Positions 10,861 to 20,764 of a stretch of 64,000 bases of DNA are shown piece after piece. The notes beneath the pieces are model-generated. The model was not told the origin of the DNA. It did no database searches and was given only the letters and a program-made list of their open reading frames with translations. A program made the position numbers and the translations under genes. The stretch comes from Taibaiella sp. (lineage in GTDB: Bacteria; Bacteroidota; Bacteroidia; Chitinophagales; Chitinophagaceae). Location of the stretch: NCBI GenBank assembly GCA_019739295.1, contig JAHHDV010000027.1, forward strand, positions 8,595-72,594. The letters are read 5' to 3'. Position 1 is the stretch's first letter, and every line of letters begins with the position of its first letter.

Positions 10861-11093
10861 GGAAGCGCAAGGGATGTTTCATTGTCTGACCCTCAGGTTC
10901 TTTTGGACTAAAACACGGTTTGGGCAAGCTTTGAAATTTTCTGGTTTGTCATACCATATTATTTTTTCTAATTCAATTGGTGTTCATACAGAATCAGATA
11001 AAAGGTATAGGTAAGACCTGGCAAAGCCCTGCATTTTTACAATCATAGAAATTATCAATACCTTTGCGGCAAATTTTTATATCCTGATCCACT
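10861..11093. other. Intergenic leader before the phnA-like gene
   Basis: This 233-bp AT-rich region has no recognisable gene. It ends with a perfect promoter -7 element at 11060-11067. Confidence 0.5.
11060..11067 (+). promoter_or_regulatory. Bacteroidota-type -7 promoter element for the phnA-like gene
   Basis: TACCTTTG matches TAnnTTTG exactly and lies 26 bp before the ATG at 11094, implying a short leader. Confidence 0.6.
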
Positions 11094-11684
11094 ATGAGCA
11101 TTGAAGCAACTTTAAAAAGCAGGAGCAACGGACAATGTGAACTCTGTACTTCCGATCAGGCCCTCGGGGTATATGAGGTGCCGCCTGTAGCAGCGAACGT
11201 TACTGACAGAGAGATTTACATCTGTGTTAAATGCAAGCAGCAGCTGGATAAGAAAGAAGAACTGGACAGCAGCCACTGGAGAAAGTTAAATGAAACGATG
11301 TGGAGTGAATATCCTTCCGTACAGGTAGCGGCATGGCGTATGCTCAACCGGTTGAGGGATGAAAGCTGGGCCGCTGAAGCGCTGGACATGCTCTACCTGG
11401 ATGAGGAGCAGCTTGAGTGGGCTAAGGCTACCGGAGATCATGAAGGGGATGGTTCCGTAGAACTGCACAGGGATTGTAACGGACATCAGTTATTCGACGG
11501 AGACTCTGTAGTCCTGATCAAATCCCTGGATGTAAAAGGCTCTACGCTCAATGCGCGTATGGGAACCGTAGTGAAGAACATCCGGCTGGTCCCGGATAAT
11601 ACTGAACAAATCGAGGGAAGGGTCGAAGGACAGCTGATCGTTATCCTTACCCAATACCTCCGGAAACAGCAGGCAGGAACTTAA
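11094..11684 (+). CDS. PhnA-family zinc-ribbon protein
   Basis: This 196-residue protein has an N-terminal zinc ribbon with two CxxC pairs (CELC near residue 16 and CVKC near 44). The C-terminal PhnA/YjdM domain carries CNGHQLFDGDSVVLIKSLDVKGS and the GTVVKNIRL strand. E. coli PhnA/YjdM lies near the phosphonate genes but its biochemical role remains unclear, and the family name should not be read as phosphonoacetate hydrolase. It has its own promoter, no operon partner, and the gene is intact. Confidence 0.85.
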   Translation: MSIEATLKSRSNGQCELCTSDQALGVYEVPPVAANVTDREIYICVKCKQQLDKKEELDSSHWRKLNETMWSEYPSVQVAAWRMLNRLRDESWAAEALDMLYLDEEQLEWAKATGDHEGDGSVELHRDCNGHQLFDGDSVVLIKSLDVKGSTLNARMGTVVKNIRLVPDNTEQIEGRVEGQLIVILTQYLRKQQAGT

Positions 11685-11710
11685 AAAGAGACCAGGCACT
11701 TCCCTGCTTC

Positions 11711-12376
11711 CTATAAAGAGTGCCAGGCATCTGTGTCCATCCATTCCATGGAGGGCACTTTTTTGTCTGCAAGACCAAATGCGGGCAGGTTCATTTTAGC
11801 CGCTTCCGGTACGATGATGACTTTCATTCTTGCGGCTTTGGCAGATACCATACCATTGACCGAATCTTCTACTGCCACACAGTTGTAGGGCTGGACACCG
11901 AGCTTCTGCGCACATTTCAGGTATATCTCCGGGTGCGGCTTGGCTAAAGCCACCTCATCCCCGCATACGGTATGATCAAAGAAATGATCGATTCCAAAAT
12001 GCTTCAGCAACGTTTCCATCATTCTCCTGGTACTGGAAGTCGCTACACCAATGGGAATATTCCGGGCTTTCAGATAAGACAGATGATGCGTAATCCCCGG
12101 CATGACCTTTGCATTGCGGCAGGCATTCGCTATAATATCTTCCAAAATGTCTTCCGCTACCTGGTGAGCGGTGGCCGGGCCGGACCATGGAAACTTGTCT
12201 GCCCAGAAATCCGTTACCTCATGAATCCTGAGCCCGGTGGTGAACCTGAGGTCCGCGTAAGTAACATTGATATTATGGCTACGGGCTATATTCATCATGC
12301 TTTCTCCCCACAAAGGTTCTGTGTCTAAGAGCACACCGTCCATATCGAATATGACCCCTAAATCCTGAATCATCAT
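11711..12376 (-). CDS. HAD-family sugar-phosphate phosphatase (HxpB-like)
   Basis: A haloacid-dehalogenase phosphatase of about 221 residues. Motif I is FDMDGVLLDTEP (both catalytic aspartates), the motif II region is VATSSTRRMME, the motif III lysine lies in CGDEVALAKPHPEIYLKCA, and motif IV is VAVEDSVNG. The start IFDMDGVLLDTEPLWGES with a helical cap resembles E. coli HxpB (YniC), which dephosphorylates 2-deoxyglucose-6-phosphate and hexitol phosphates. The frame extends upstream to 12454, but the MMIQDLGVIFDMDG start at 12376 places motif I at the usual distance from the N-terminus. It is convergent with the phnA-like gene. Confidence 0.85.
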   Translation of the reverse strand: MMIQDLGVIFDMDGVLLDTEPLWGESMMNIARSHNINVTYADLRFTTGLRIHEVTDFWADKFPWSGPATAHQVAEDILEDIIANACRNAKVMPGITHHLSYLKARNIPIGVATSSTRRMMETLLKHFGIDHFFDHTVCGDEVALAKPHPEIYLKCAQKLGVQPYNCVAVEDSVNGMVSAKAARMKVIIVPEAAKMNLPAFGLADKKVPSMEWMDTDAWHSL

Positions 12377-12595
12377 ACCGCGAAAATAATGGTTATCCTG
12401 ATGGCACACGCAGATGCAGGGTTTATTTTTGTATAAAATTAAATCACCCGCCATTCCTGAACGGATTATTACCGGCTATTGCTTACTGACAGAAGCATTT
12501 CTTTTCTTAAATTTAAAGCAACAGAGGTGAAAGGAGGTGATGAAACTAATTCCCGGCCTGCTGTTTATTCAAATCAAAGCTTTACTTTTGACCTT

Positions 12596-13222
12596 ATGCC
12601 GATATACCAGCATTTCCTGCATCAAGATGCCGAGGTCGCTATCTGGAAAATAGAAGAACCCGAGTCATTTTTTCAGGAGTCCACAGGACTGGTTTCTTTC
12701 ATCCGGACAGAAAAAAGACGTATAGAATACTATGCCGGGAGATATGTATTGGCACATATGATTCCCGGGCTGGATCTCAGCACGATCCGGGTAGACCATA
12801 TCGGCAAGCCTTACCTTCCGGACGGCAGGTACCATTTCTCCATATCTCATTCATTCCCTTATATCGCCGTAGCGATTCATACGGCACAGCCTATCGGCAT
12901 AGATATACAGGTATTCAAACCCAAGATCCTGAAGCTGAGTGAGAAATTTCTTCACCAGGATGAATATGGCCTGATCCGGGAATCTGTTGCGACCATTACC
13001 CTGCTCTGGTGCGCCAAAGAAGCCATGTTCAAATGGAGAGGAACGGGAGGACAGGATTTCTCGGAGCAGCTGCGCATCCTCCGGGTTCATTCTGATGAAA
13101 GACTATTTGAAATAGACTGTACCATTATAGATCCGGATCTGAAGAACAATCCCCTATCTCTGCTGGGAAAGATAGAAGATGACTTCGCACTGGCAGTAGG
13201 CACTGCCCCTATTGTACTGTAA
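12596..13222 (+). CDS. 4'-phosphopantetheinyl transferase superfamily protein
   Basis: This is an Sfp-type enzyme that moves phosphopantetheine from CoA onto carrier proteins. The magnesium-binding signatures are visible: PIGIDIQVF and WCAKEAMFKWRG (the W-x-x-KEA-x-x-K motif). HFSISHSFPYIAVAI provides the conserved (F/N)ISHS segment. The start at 12596 (MPIYQHFLHQ) gives 208 residues, near the family norm; the frame is open to 12479 but the extra 39 residues look unlike coding sequence. No carrier-protein or polyketide genes are adjacent, so the target is probably the fatty-acid acyl carrier protein. Confidence 0.85.
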   Translation: MPIYQHFLHQDAEVAIWKIEEPESFFQESTGLVSFIRTEKRRIEYYAGRYVLAHMIPGLDLSTIRVDHIGKPYLPDGRYHFSISHSFPYIAVAIHTAQPIGIDIQVFKPKILKLSEKFLHQDEYGLIRESVATITLLWCAKEAMFKWRGTGGQDFSEQLRILRVHSDERLFEIDCTIIDPDLKNNPLSLLGKIEDDFALAVGTAPIVL

Positions 13223-13237
13223 ACATATCAACAGGGT

Positions 13238-13894
13238 CTACTTTTTGACCGTATCGGCTTTTTCCTGCTCTTCCGCTTTTTTCCTGCCCATATCGGAGAA
13301 CGTCTTCATCATCACTTCATCCGTAAGCTTCTTGTTGATCCACTCATTGAATTTAGGTGTGAAGTCGGCAGTAATGTCCATCTCCGGCCTCGAGAATGTT
13401 GCCGCGGATTTGATCAGGATCAGGTCATATTTGGCCTCATTGTTGTATTCTTTGGTAAAAGCGTCCATCATTGCCGTTAGGGTCATAGAGAACTCCTGCT
13501 GCTTTTGCATTAATGCCATAGAAAGAGATTCCTGCTTTTTCTGCAGGTTGATCTGCATACTTTCAAGACGTTTATTGGTATTGGCGATTTCCACATCAGA
13601 GATGTCTTTATTACCGATCCTTTGCTGAAGGTTAGCAGCCGCACTCTGGATGCTTCTCTGGATACCGATAAGCTCATTTTGTATGGCTTCGCCTTCCTTA
13701 TTGAATTCACCCATTTTGGTTTTGTAATAATCGAGGGCATTCTGCATAGAGTCTATATCCAATACCGCAACCTTCCACCCTGCCTGCTCGTCTGTATTCT
13801 TGTTCTCGGTATCAGCAGTTTTCCTATCCTTACAAGCCGTGGCCAGGGATACCAGCAATATTGCGGTTACTATGGAAACAATTTTATTCTTCAT
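13238..13894 (-). CDS. OmpH/Skp-like periplasmic lipoprotein
   Basis: This 218-residue protein has a lipoprotein signal (LLVSLATAC-KDRK), then VAVLDIDSMQNALDYY, which matches the first strand and helix of OmpH/Skp periplasmic chaperones. A long charged coiled coil follows (about residues 60-140, many Q/K/E). Skp-like proteins hold unfolded outer-membrane proteins. The lipid anchor and the 200+ length are common in Bacteroidota versions. A perfect promoter element lies 23 bp upstream of the start. Confidence 0.75.
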   Translation of the reverse strand: MKNKIVSIVTAILLVSLATACKDRKTADTENKNTDEQAGWKVAVLDIDSMQNALDYYKTKMGEFNKEGEAIQNELIGIQRSIQSAAANLQQRIGNKDISDVEIANTNKRLESMQINLQKKQESLSMALMQKQQEFSMTLTAMMDAFTKEYNNEAKYDLILIKSAATFSRPEMDITADFTPKFNEWINKKLTDEVMMKTFSDMGRKKAEEQEKADTVKK

Positions 13895-13916
13895 ATTCAG
13901 ATCTTTTATAGCACCG

Positions 13917-13924
13917 CAAAGGTA
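13917..13924 (-). promoter_or_regulatory. Bacteroidota-type -7 promoter element for the OmpH-like gene
   Basis: The minus strand reads TACCTTTG, an exact TAnnTTTG, 23 bp before the ATG at 13894. Confidence 0.6.
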
Positions 13925-14006
13925 GAAAATACGATAGGAAAAATGAAATGTATCTTCACCATTCTTTGTAAAGAACTTTCAGTGATACTACAGGAACCGG
14001 GAATAA

Positions 14007-15002
14007 TTATTGAGCTATTGCTTTTGCAGTCAGAGAAGACCTGATCTCTGCAGGTGTGGTACTGAATTTCTTTTTAAATGCCGCAGTGAAATGATGCGGG
14101 TACTTATACCCTAACTGGTAAGCGATCTCATAGATCGGCATATCCGAATGGGTGATCATCTTGTATGCACTGTTCATCTTGAGCTCATTCCAGTATCCGA
14201 ATACGGTATTGCCGGTCATTTCCTTGAAGCCCTTCTTCAACGTACATTCATTCGTCCCTACCATATGTGCCAGGTCGATCAGGGAGCAAGGCGAGAACGT
14301 ATTCTCTTCTATGATCTTCTTGGCTTTAAGGATCTTGTCTTTGTGCGAATGATGCACTGATTGCAGCTCCTGGATATCCCGTTCGGAATAGTATTCAATC
14401 TGATGCAGTAAGAGCTCCAGAACCTTGGATTCCACGAAAAGCTTCTTGATGCTGCCTGTCTTGTTTGTCCGGATGATATCCTGGATAGCCCGTTGCATAG
14501 CTGATGTGATCGTACCGTTTTCCAGGGAGATTTTACCAGCCTGATTTTTTTCTATCCGGGTAATGAACCGGTGGAATATTTCATTCTCCGGGAGGTACTT
14601 CAGAAAGAAAGCCGGGTGAAATGCCACCTCAAAAAAATGCATGGCCGGGCAGCCTGCTGTTTGTAATTCCAGGTCATCCTTGGGACGGTAAGCAATGGTC
14701 TGCTGATTACACTTAAGCTCCAGCGGCTCATCGTTCTGCCGGCCTTTGATATTGACATCTCCGCAGAACTGAAAGATCAGGATGACCAGGTCCTGGTGAT
14801 TGGAAAAATGAACCAGCTTGTCCTGATGACTGGAAGCATTGCCATAGAAGATAGAGAAATCCTTGTAGATCAATTCTGTTACGGAAACAGAACCACTGGG
14901 AGCAGTATAGCTTTTCTCAAATCCTGCAGCAGGAATAATGGGATGCCTTACTTTGGAACAAAGTAAATCATCTGTTGCAGTAAATATTTTTTTGAATATC
15001 AT
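14007..15002 (-). CDS. AraC-family transcriptional regulator
   Basis: The C-terminal ~100 residues carry two helix-turn-helix motifs of the AraC/XylS type: CSLIDLAHMVGTNECTLKKG and IYEIAYQLGYKYPHHFTAAF, followed by FKKKFSTTPAEIRSS. The N-terminal ~200 residues form an effector-binding region without a clear family label. The frame is open to 15197, but that stretch overlaps the upstream methyltransferase, and the ATG at 15002 gives a normal 331-residue protein. The neighbour (15100-15630, same strand, upstream) is a methylguanine-DNA methyltransferase. The pair recalls the split Ada regulator/repair arrangement, though no Ada zinc-binding cysteine domain is present here. Confidence 0.85.
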   Translation of the reverse strand: MIFKKIFTATDDLLCSKVRHPIIPAAGFEKSYTAPSGSVSVTELIYKDFSIFYGNASSHQDKLVHFSNHQDLVILIFQFCGDVNIKGRQNDEPLELKCNQQTIAYRPKDDLELQTAGCPAMHFFEVAFHPAFFLKYLPENEIFHRFITRIEKNQAGKISLENGTITSAMQRAIQDIIRTNKTGSIKKLFVESKVLELLLHQIEYYSERDIQELQSVHHSHKDKILKAKKIIEENTFSPCSLIDLAHMVGTNECTLKKGFKEMTGNTVFGYWNELKMNSAYKMITHSDMPIYEIAYQLGYKYPHHFTAAFKKKFSTTPAEIRSSLTAKAIAQ

Positions 15003-15099
15003 ATACCACTTATCCTCAATCGGCTGCAAATATACCAAAATAATCTGGGGAGCAAGGTATTTAGTTCTTTTATGATCATATAAAGCCTGGCAACACCGG

Positions 15100-15630
15100 T
15101 TATAGATCAAATAAACGGGATTGCTGCAATGCTCCTTCCATCTGAAGCAGTTTATGCTTGGCCGGAAGACCACCGGCATAGCCTGTAAGATCTCCATTGC
15201 TGCCTATGACCCGGTGACAGGGGATAACGATAGAAATGGCATTGGCCCCGTTTGCCGTTGCTACGGCGCGGATAGCTTTCTCATCCCCCAATTGCCGGCT
15301 AAGATTCAGGTAGGACATGGTCCGGCCATAAGGAATGTCCAGTAGCGCCTTCCATACTTTCTTTTGGAAATCCGATCCGGTCATCAGTACCGGGAGATCA
15401 AAATCAGTCCTGGTCCCATCCAGGTACGCTTCAAGCTGGCGGATCACTTCCTTGTGAAAAGGAGTGGTCCTCTCGACAAATGATGCCTGAAGCAATCTGG
15501 CGACCCGGTCATCAATCTGCTTCCGCTGCCTCCGGTATTCCCAGTCCAGCATACAGAGCTGTCCCTCCAGGTCACCTATGATCAAAGTCCCGAGCCTGCT
15601 CTTATAAACATGGGTATAAATGGTATGCAT
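15100..15630 (-). CDS. ogt: Methylated-DNA--[protein]-cysteine S-methyltransferase
   Basis: This protein repairs O6-alkylguanine by suicidal transfer of the alkyl group to its active-site cysteine. The active-site motif is IVIPCHRVIGSNGDLTGYAGG, preceded by the helix-turn-helix-like DNA-binding segment (FQKKVWKALLDIPYGRTMSY and AIRAVATANGANAISI). Using the ATG at 15630 (MHTIYTHVYKS) it is 176 residues, the usual size of an Ogt/MGMT protein; upstream residues to 15681 do not look conserved. It lies 97 bp upstream of the AraC regulator, possibly one transcript. Confidence 0.92.
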   Translation of the reverse strand: MHTIYTHVYKSRLGTLIIGDLEGQLCMLDWEYRRQRKQIDDRVARLLQASFVERTTPFHKEVIRQLEAYLDGTRTDFDLPVLMTGSDFQKKVWKALLDIPYGRTMSYLNLSRQLGDEKAIRAVATANGANAISIVIPCHRVIGSNGDLTGYAGGLPAKHKLLQMEGALQQSRLFDL

Positions 15631-15802
15631 AAAGGAAAATTTCAAAACAAAGATAGGATAAAGAAAAAACCTGGAGCTCATCGTACCCTTGAAGAACCGG
15701 AGACAGTTATTTCAGGATAAAAAATAAGCGATATATTCAAGATTCAACACTTTATTAACAAAAATTCTTAAATTGCGGATCAGCCTGCTATAAATAAGGA
15801 CA

Positions 15803-17467
15803 ATGTACATTTTTTCATTTAAACGGTTCTTCGTGGTTTTTTTGCTGGCCCAGCTTTTTATCAAAGGCGGATATGGTCAGAACCTGGTGATCAATCCTTC
15901 TTTTGAGGAGCATGTAATGTGCCCTATTGAGCTAGGATGCATTGGCCCTCCGACTACTTCTAGCACATGTGTTTTAAAATGGTTTAGGCCTTCCTCAGCA
16001 ACGACTGATTATTTTCATTCTTGTGTAGGTACAATTAGTTTTGTATCCGTTCCGAAACACTTTACGGGATATCAATATCCCAAAACAGGAGACGCTTATG
16101 TAGGAATTTTTATGTCTTATGCAGTGGGTAGTCCATTGTACTGTGAATATATACAGGGAAAATTACATACTCCGCTTATCAGTGATCACGAATACTATTG
16201 CAACTATTGGGTCAATCGCTCCAACAATTTTGAAACAAACTCCCTCAACAAACTTGAAGCTTATTTTAGCGTAGATTATGTGAATGAACCTTCATTAGAG
16301 ACAATATTAGACTTTTTAATACCACAAATTTCCTCTGTTAGCAGCGAATTTTTTGATGACACTCTGGAATGGCAATGTGTAAGCGGAACATTTATTGCTG
16401 AAGGCGCTGAAGAATGGATAACCATCGGCTTATTTTCAACCCTGGATGAATCCGATGTAAAATATCCAGAAGATCTAACTTCTTACTTCACATGGTATTA
16501 TTATATAGATGATGTATGTGTACTGGATTTAGATAACACACCTTCTTTCATCCATACGTTTTCTGATTCTTTTTGTTCGGGTAGTCATTTAACCTTATCG
16601 CCCAGCGAAGAAGGAGATTTTGATTATGTATGGAATGATGGCTCTAAAGAAGCTTCCCTTATCATTTACGAAGAAGGCATATATTGGGTCAAAATAATTG
16701 ATAAGCATCAGTGCAGCTTTTCTATAGATTCTTTCCTCGTTAAAGCGGTCCAGCCTGCGACCATTATATCAACTACAGATACGGTGGGGTGTTATGATAT
16801 TCCTATGCATATCGGCCAATACTATCCTCATGCGCTTGCATACAAATGGAATACAGGCGAGGAAACTATCCAGATCGAAGTAAAACAGGAGGAAACATAC
16901 TATGCTTCCATATCTACTTTTTGTACTACTTATGTGGATACCTATTATGTCAGCTTCCAGGAAGACATTGATTTCGATCTCGGACCGGATACGATGATCT
17001 GCAAGGGGGATATCATCGAGCTGATTCCCAGGGATGTGACCGGTGTACACATTGAATTGGACTGGAATGTTCCTTCGACAAATCAATCCATTCAGGTGAA
17101 TGATTCAGGTATCTATATCCTGAACGGAACCGACCACTGTGAAAATACTTATTCGGATTCTGTCCTTGTTTCTACAGCATTGTGTGATGATTGTGTACAG
17201 ATGCCTACTGCCTTCAGCCCGAACGGGGACGGGCTCAATGACCTCTATCAGGCAGTAACCTTATGCAGCTTTTATGAATTCAATTTAAGCATTTATAACA
17301 GGTACGGGCAAAGGGTCTATAGTTCGTCCCAGGAATCAGAAGGCTGGGACGGCATGGTCCGGGGAATCCCGGCGGATGCAGGTGCCTATTTTTATCATTT
17401 AGAGGCCACTACGCTACAGAGAAATGAAAGGATTTCATTCAAAGGAGATCTTATGCTGATCCGGTAA
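15803..17467 (+). CDS. T9SS type B (gliding-motility CHU_C) sorting-domain protein
   Basis: This 554-residue secreted protein has a signal peptide (FVVFLLAQLFIKGGYGQ), an N-terminal domain starting NLVINPSFEEHVMCP that is typical of large Bacteroidota surface proteins, and Ig/PKD-like repeats in the middle (SFCSGSHLTLSP, DLGPDTMICKGD). The last ~90 residues form a gliding-motility-associated C-terminal domain (MPTAFSPNGDGLNDLY, IYNRYGQRVY, GWDG, ISFKGDLMLIR), which directs type IX export of the type B class. It is visibly more AT-rich in its first two thirds than its neighbours. Function beyond surface adhesion or display is unknown. Confidence 0.88.
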   Translation: MYIFSFKRFFVVFLLAQLFIKGGYGQNLVINPSFEEHVMCPIELGCIGPPTTSSTCVLKWFRPSSATTDYFHSCVGTISFVSVPKHFTGYQYPKTGDAYVGIFMSYAVGSPLYCEYIQGKLHTPLISDHEYYCNYWVNRSNNFETNSLNKLEAYFSVDYVNEPSLETILDFLIPQISSVSSEFFDDTLEWQCVSGTFIAEGAEEWITIGLFSTLDESDVKYPEDLTSYFTWYYYIDDVCVLDLDNTPSFIHTFSDSFCSGSHLTLSPSEEGDFDYVWNDGSKEASLIIYEEGIYWVKIIDKHQCSFSIDSFLVKAVQPATIISTTDTVGCYDIPMHIGQYYPHALAYKWNTGEETIQIEVKQEETYYASISTFCTTYVDTYYVSFQEDIDFDLGPDTMICKGDIIELIPRDVTGVHIELDWNVPSTNQSIQVNDSGIYILNGTDHCENTYSDSVLVSTALCDDCVQMPTAFSPNGDGLNDLYQAVTLCSFYEFNLSIYNRYGQRVYSSSQESEGWDGMVRGIPADAGAYFYHLEATTLQRNERISFKGDLMLIR

Positions 17468-17485
17468 ATCAGGTTTCCCGGATTT

Positions 17486-18869
17486 CTAATATCCCAATGC
17501 TTTATACACATAATGCTGGGCATCGGTGCGTACATTCATCCGGGCGAACAGGTTATTCTCGGCAGAAGGATATACCCTGTTGGCCAGCATGACAAATACG
17601 ATCCCGGTACTGGGGTCTGCCCATGCACAGGTTCCGGTAAATCCCTGGTGACCGAACGTGCTCTTGCTGCAGATGTCCGCGGCCGGACCGCCTTTACCTG
17701 CTTCCTTCTCCGGCTTATCGAATCCATACCCTCTCCTGCTGATGGATGAGCGGTACCCGGTAAACAATGCCACGGTCTCACTCTTGAAATAACGCTTACC
17801 GTTATACACACCCCCATCCATCAGCATCTGCATGATGGCAGCCAGGTCCATGGCATTGCTGAAGAGCCCTGCATGTCCCGCCACACCACCCAGCATGGCA
17901 GCACCCTGGTCATGGACATAGCCCCTGATCAGTTGCATCCTGAAATAATTATCTCTTTCCGTAGGGACGCACCTGCTTTGTAAGCCCTGCTTCCAGGGAT
18001 TGTACATCATATTCTTCAGATCCATCGGTTTGTAGAAAAAACCGCTGTACATACATATCCAAAGGCATACCTGTAACCTGCTCGATCACCTGTTCGAGGA
18101 ACAACAAATCGAGATCACTGTATACATACCTTCCTTTATTCTCCAAAGGAGATGTCAGGATCCTGTCCCAGATCGTATCTACCAGCTTCTCATGGGCGAA
18201 CAGCTTATAGGCTACAGGGATAGGATATACGGTATTTGAATCCTTGCTGTAAAAGGACTTCATCGGCTGCTTGGTCTGCTCATCCAGTGTATATTTGTAG
18301 AACGGGATCCAGGATTTTAAACCGGCCTGGTGGGTCAGGAGGTCACTGATCCTGATCGTAGCTTTATCTGTACCCTTCACCATAGGAAGGTATGCCATCA
18401 GGTTTCCCTGGAGCATGATCTTACCTTCTTCATACAGCTTCATCACAGCCAGTGTGGTAGCCGCAATCTTTGTCACGGATGCGATGTCATAAAGACTAAG
18501 GTTATTGACCGGGAACTTTTCATCAAAATTATAAGTGCCGTAACTTTTATTCAGGATAAGGACTCCGTCTTTGATCGCCACGACCTGACAGCCCGGCATA
18601 GCCTTCCTGGCGATCGCGTTAGCGATATACTGGTCGAGCTGCTGCAGCATCGCTTTGTCTTTCACCATCTCGGATACTTTCATAGAATCCTTCCTGATGG
18701 AAAGCAGGCTGGAGTCCGTATTCCCGGGCGGAACATCTTTCCTGCTTACCGCTTCTTTACGGACCGGTGCATTCCCGGCTGACTCCAGGATACGCGGATG
18801 ATTACCGGTTTGAGACCAGATCGCCGTGCTGCACAACAGGAAGATGAATATGGTGAATAATGGTTTCAT
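17486..18869 (-). CDS. Serine hydrolase (class C beta-lactamase fold), one frameshift
   Basis: Signal peptide (FTIFIFLLCSTAIWSQ) followed by a beta-lactamase/D-alanyl-D-alanine peptidase fold domain. The nucleophile motif is S-V-T-K in LYDIASVTKIAATTLAVMK, the tyrosine motif is YSDLD, and the third motif region is FGHQGFTGTCAW. The frame breaks near 18035, where the minus strand has a run of six T; the text continues from MYVQRFF to YKPMDLKNMMYNP in the next frame. The corrected protein has about 460 residues. In many Bacteroidota a homologous domain is fused to the C-terminus of a GH3 glucosaminidase. Here it is a separate gene with its own signal peptide, just downstream of the GH3 gene. 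A cell-wall role is likely. Confidence 0.82.
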
Positions 18870-18973
18870 TTCTTTTCTCCCAAAATACCTTTTTGAATAT
18901 AATATTCTTTTGAGGTTTAAAACTAAGATTTTATTTAATGATACATCCCTAATGCTCTATTTCATTATCAACA

Positions 18974-20662
18974 TCAATGCGGGAATACGGCAACAGGCAG
19001 CACTCCCCTGGGCCGCATAGCTCCGCTCAATACTTCCGCAGCTGCTTTAAATGTCCGAAACGTCCTCTTCATAGGCAATGAGCACACCTGCTTTTCCGTA
19101 AGCAAATTTTGCAGCATAGGCGTTCCCAAAAATCACGATCACCACATTGTCATTTTGAGCAGCCTGTTCTACCTTTTCCACTGCTTGCCGGCTTAAACCG
19201 TAATTACCGTCCTTACCGGGATACCAGCTCAATCCGTCCACACCCATAATCACCAGGTCATAATCCTTTACCTGGCCTGTACTGCTGAGGATGGTCAACT
19301 GGGGATGCCTGCTTTTTAATGCTGCCAGAAAAATCCTCATTCACGCTACCTGATGGTAAATATGCAACGCGTTTCTGCGGATTGAGGTATCCCAATAGAT
19401 GAGAAGATCCTGTATCCGCAGCAGTAATGGACGCCCGTGCGGCCTTTTTCCTTGAAAGCGGGAATACCGGCATTCAGCTTTCCGGTCAAACCTGCGGTAT
19501 CCAGAATTGGAACAGGCTTATGGAGCCCTACATCAAATTTTGCTCCCAGAATTTTCTTCACTGAATATGCCAGCCTCGCTTCTGTCAGGTTCCCCGATTG
19601 GATCTCTTTCCTGATTTTCCCGACGGCCAATGGCACATCCTCGCTGAAAAGCAGGATATCGTTACCGGCCCGGAATGCCTTGAAATCAACTTCTCCCGGC
19701 TCATAATACTTTGTCACACCTTCCATATTCAATGCATCTGTGATGATGAGCCCCTGGTACTTCAGTTCTTCCTGAAGCAATTTGGTCACTACCTGGTACG
19801 ACAAAGTAGTCGGCAGGTTGGGCACAGGCTCCAATTGTGTAACAGAAAGATGAGCGACCATCACAGAAGCCACGCCGCTGTCTGCCAGTACTTTGAAAGG
19901 ATAGAGCTCAAGGCTGTCCAGCTCCGCCTTAGTTTTGTTGATCACAGGCAGATCCAGGTGCGAATCAATATCTACATCGCCATGCCCGGGAAAATGCTTG
20001 GCACAGGCCAGCACCTGATGGTCCTGCATTCCTTTCATATATGCCAGCCCCAACCTTGCTACCCAGGACTTATCCTCACCGAAAGAACGAAAGTTGATCA
20101 CCGGGTTTTTGGGATTATTATTGATATCGATATCAGGAGCGAAGTTGATATGCACGCCCAGGCGTTGACACTGCTCAGCGATCAATGCGCCCATCTCATA
20201 GACCAATGCCTCATCTCTGGCAGCACCCAGCATCATCTGTCTTGGAAAGTTCCGGACCCCTTTTAAACGCATTCCCAGGCCCCATTCCGCATCCATACCG
20301 ATGAGCAGGGGGATATGGCTGATACCCTGGTACTTGTTGGTTTGCCTGGCTTGCGCCTCGGCGGTACCCTGCATAAATATCAGTCCGCCTATCTGGTGCT
20401 CCTGAATCAGCTTTGTGATTGCAGGTTCATTGTATTTCTCTCCCCCGCTATAGGCTGCGACCATAAAAAGCTGGCCGATCCTTTGATCCTGGTTGAGGGA
20501 CTGGTATACGGAATCCACCCACTTATTTTTTTGTTCCTGCAGTTCTTTCTGCTGCTGCGCTTCAAGGAGCCTGGCCTGGGCTTTGGAATCAGGGGCATCA
20601 CAAGAAAAGAGTGTCGTAAACGGCAACAGCCATTTGAACAGTTGAATGGTAATATAGCTCAT
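18974..20662 (-). CDS. Glycoside hydrolase family 3 (beta-N-acetylhexosaminidase-like), frameshifted
   Basis: The N-terminal 370 residues form a GH3 TIM barrel: IGQLFMVAAYSGGEKYNEPA, LLIGMDAEWGLGMRL, ACAKHFPGHGDVDIDSHLDL (the KHFPGHG.D.DSH motif of NagZ-type enzymes) and GLIITDALNMEGV. The GH3 C-terminal sandwich follows but is spread over three more frames, broken near 19450, 19330 and 19055. Reading across the breaks gives ...VLIAYEED, then TFKAAAEVLSGAMRPRG and VLPVAVFPH, so the true stop is at 18974 and not at the earlier in-frame stop (19047). The substrate is probably muropeptide-derived glucosaminides, released in the periplasm. It works with the adjacent serine hydrolase in many relatives. 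Confidence 0.8.
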
Positions 20663-20764
20663 ATTGTAAAAATAAATGAATCATGAGGCCATTGTATCAC
20701 CCGGCTGCATTTTAAGCAATATTTATACCAACATCATTATGTGGAAAATATCCCGGCTCTTATA

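Noticed and set aside
15002..15197. N-terminal extension of the AraC regulator
   Set aside because: It overlaps the methyltransferase gene in another frame and lacks protein-like features; the start at 15002 gives a normal length.
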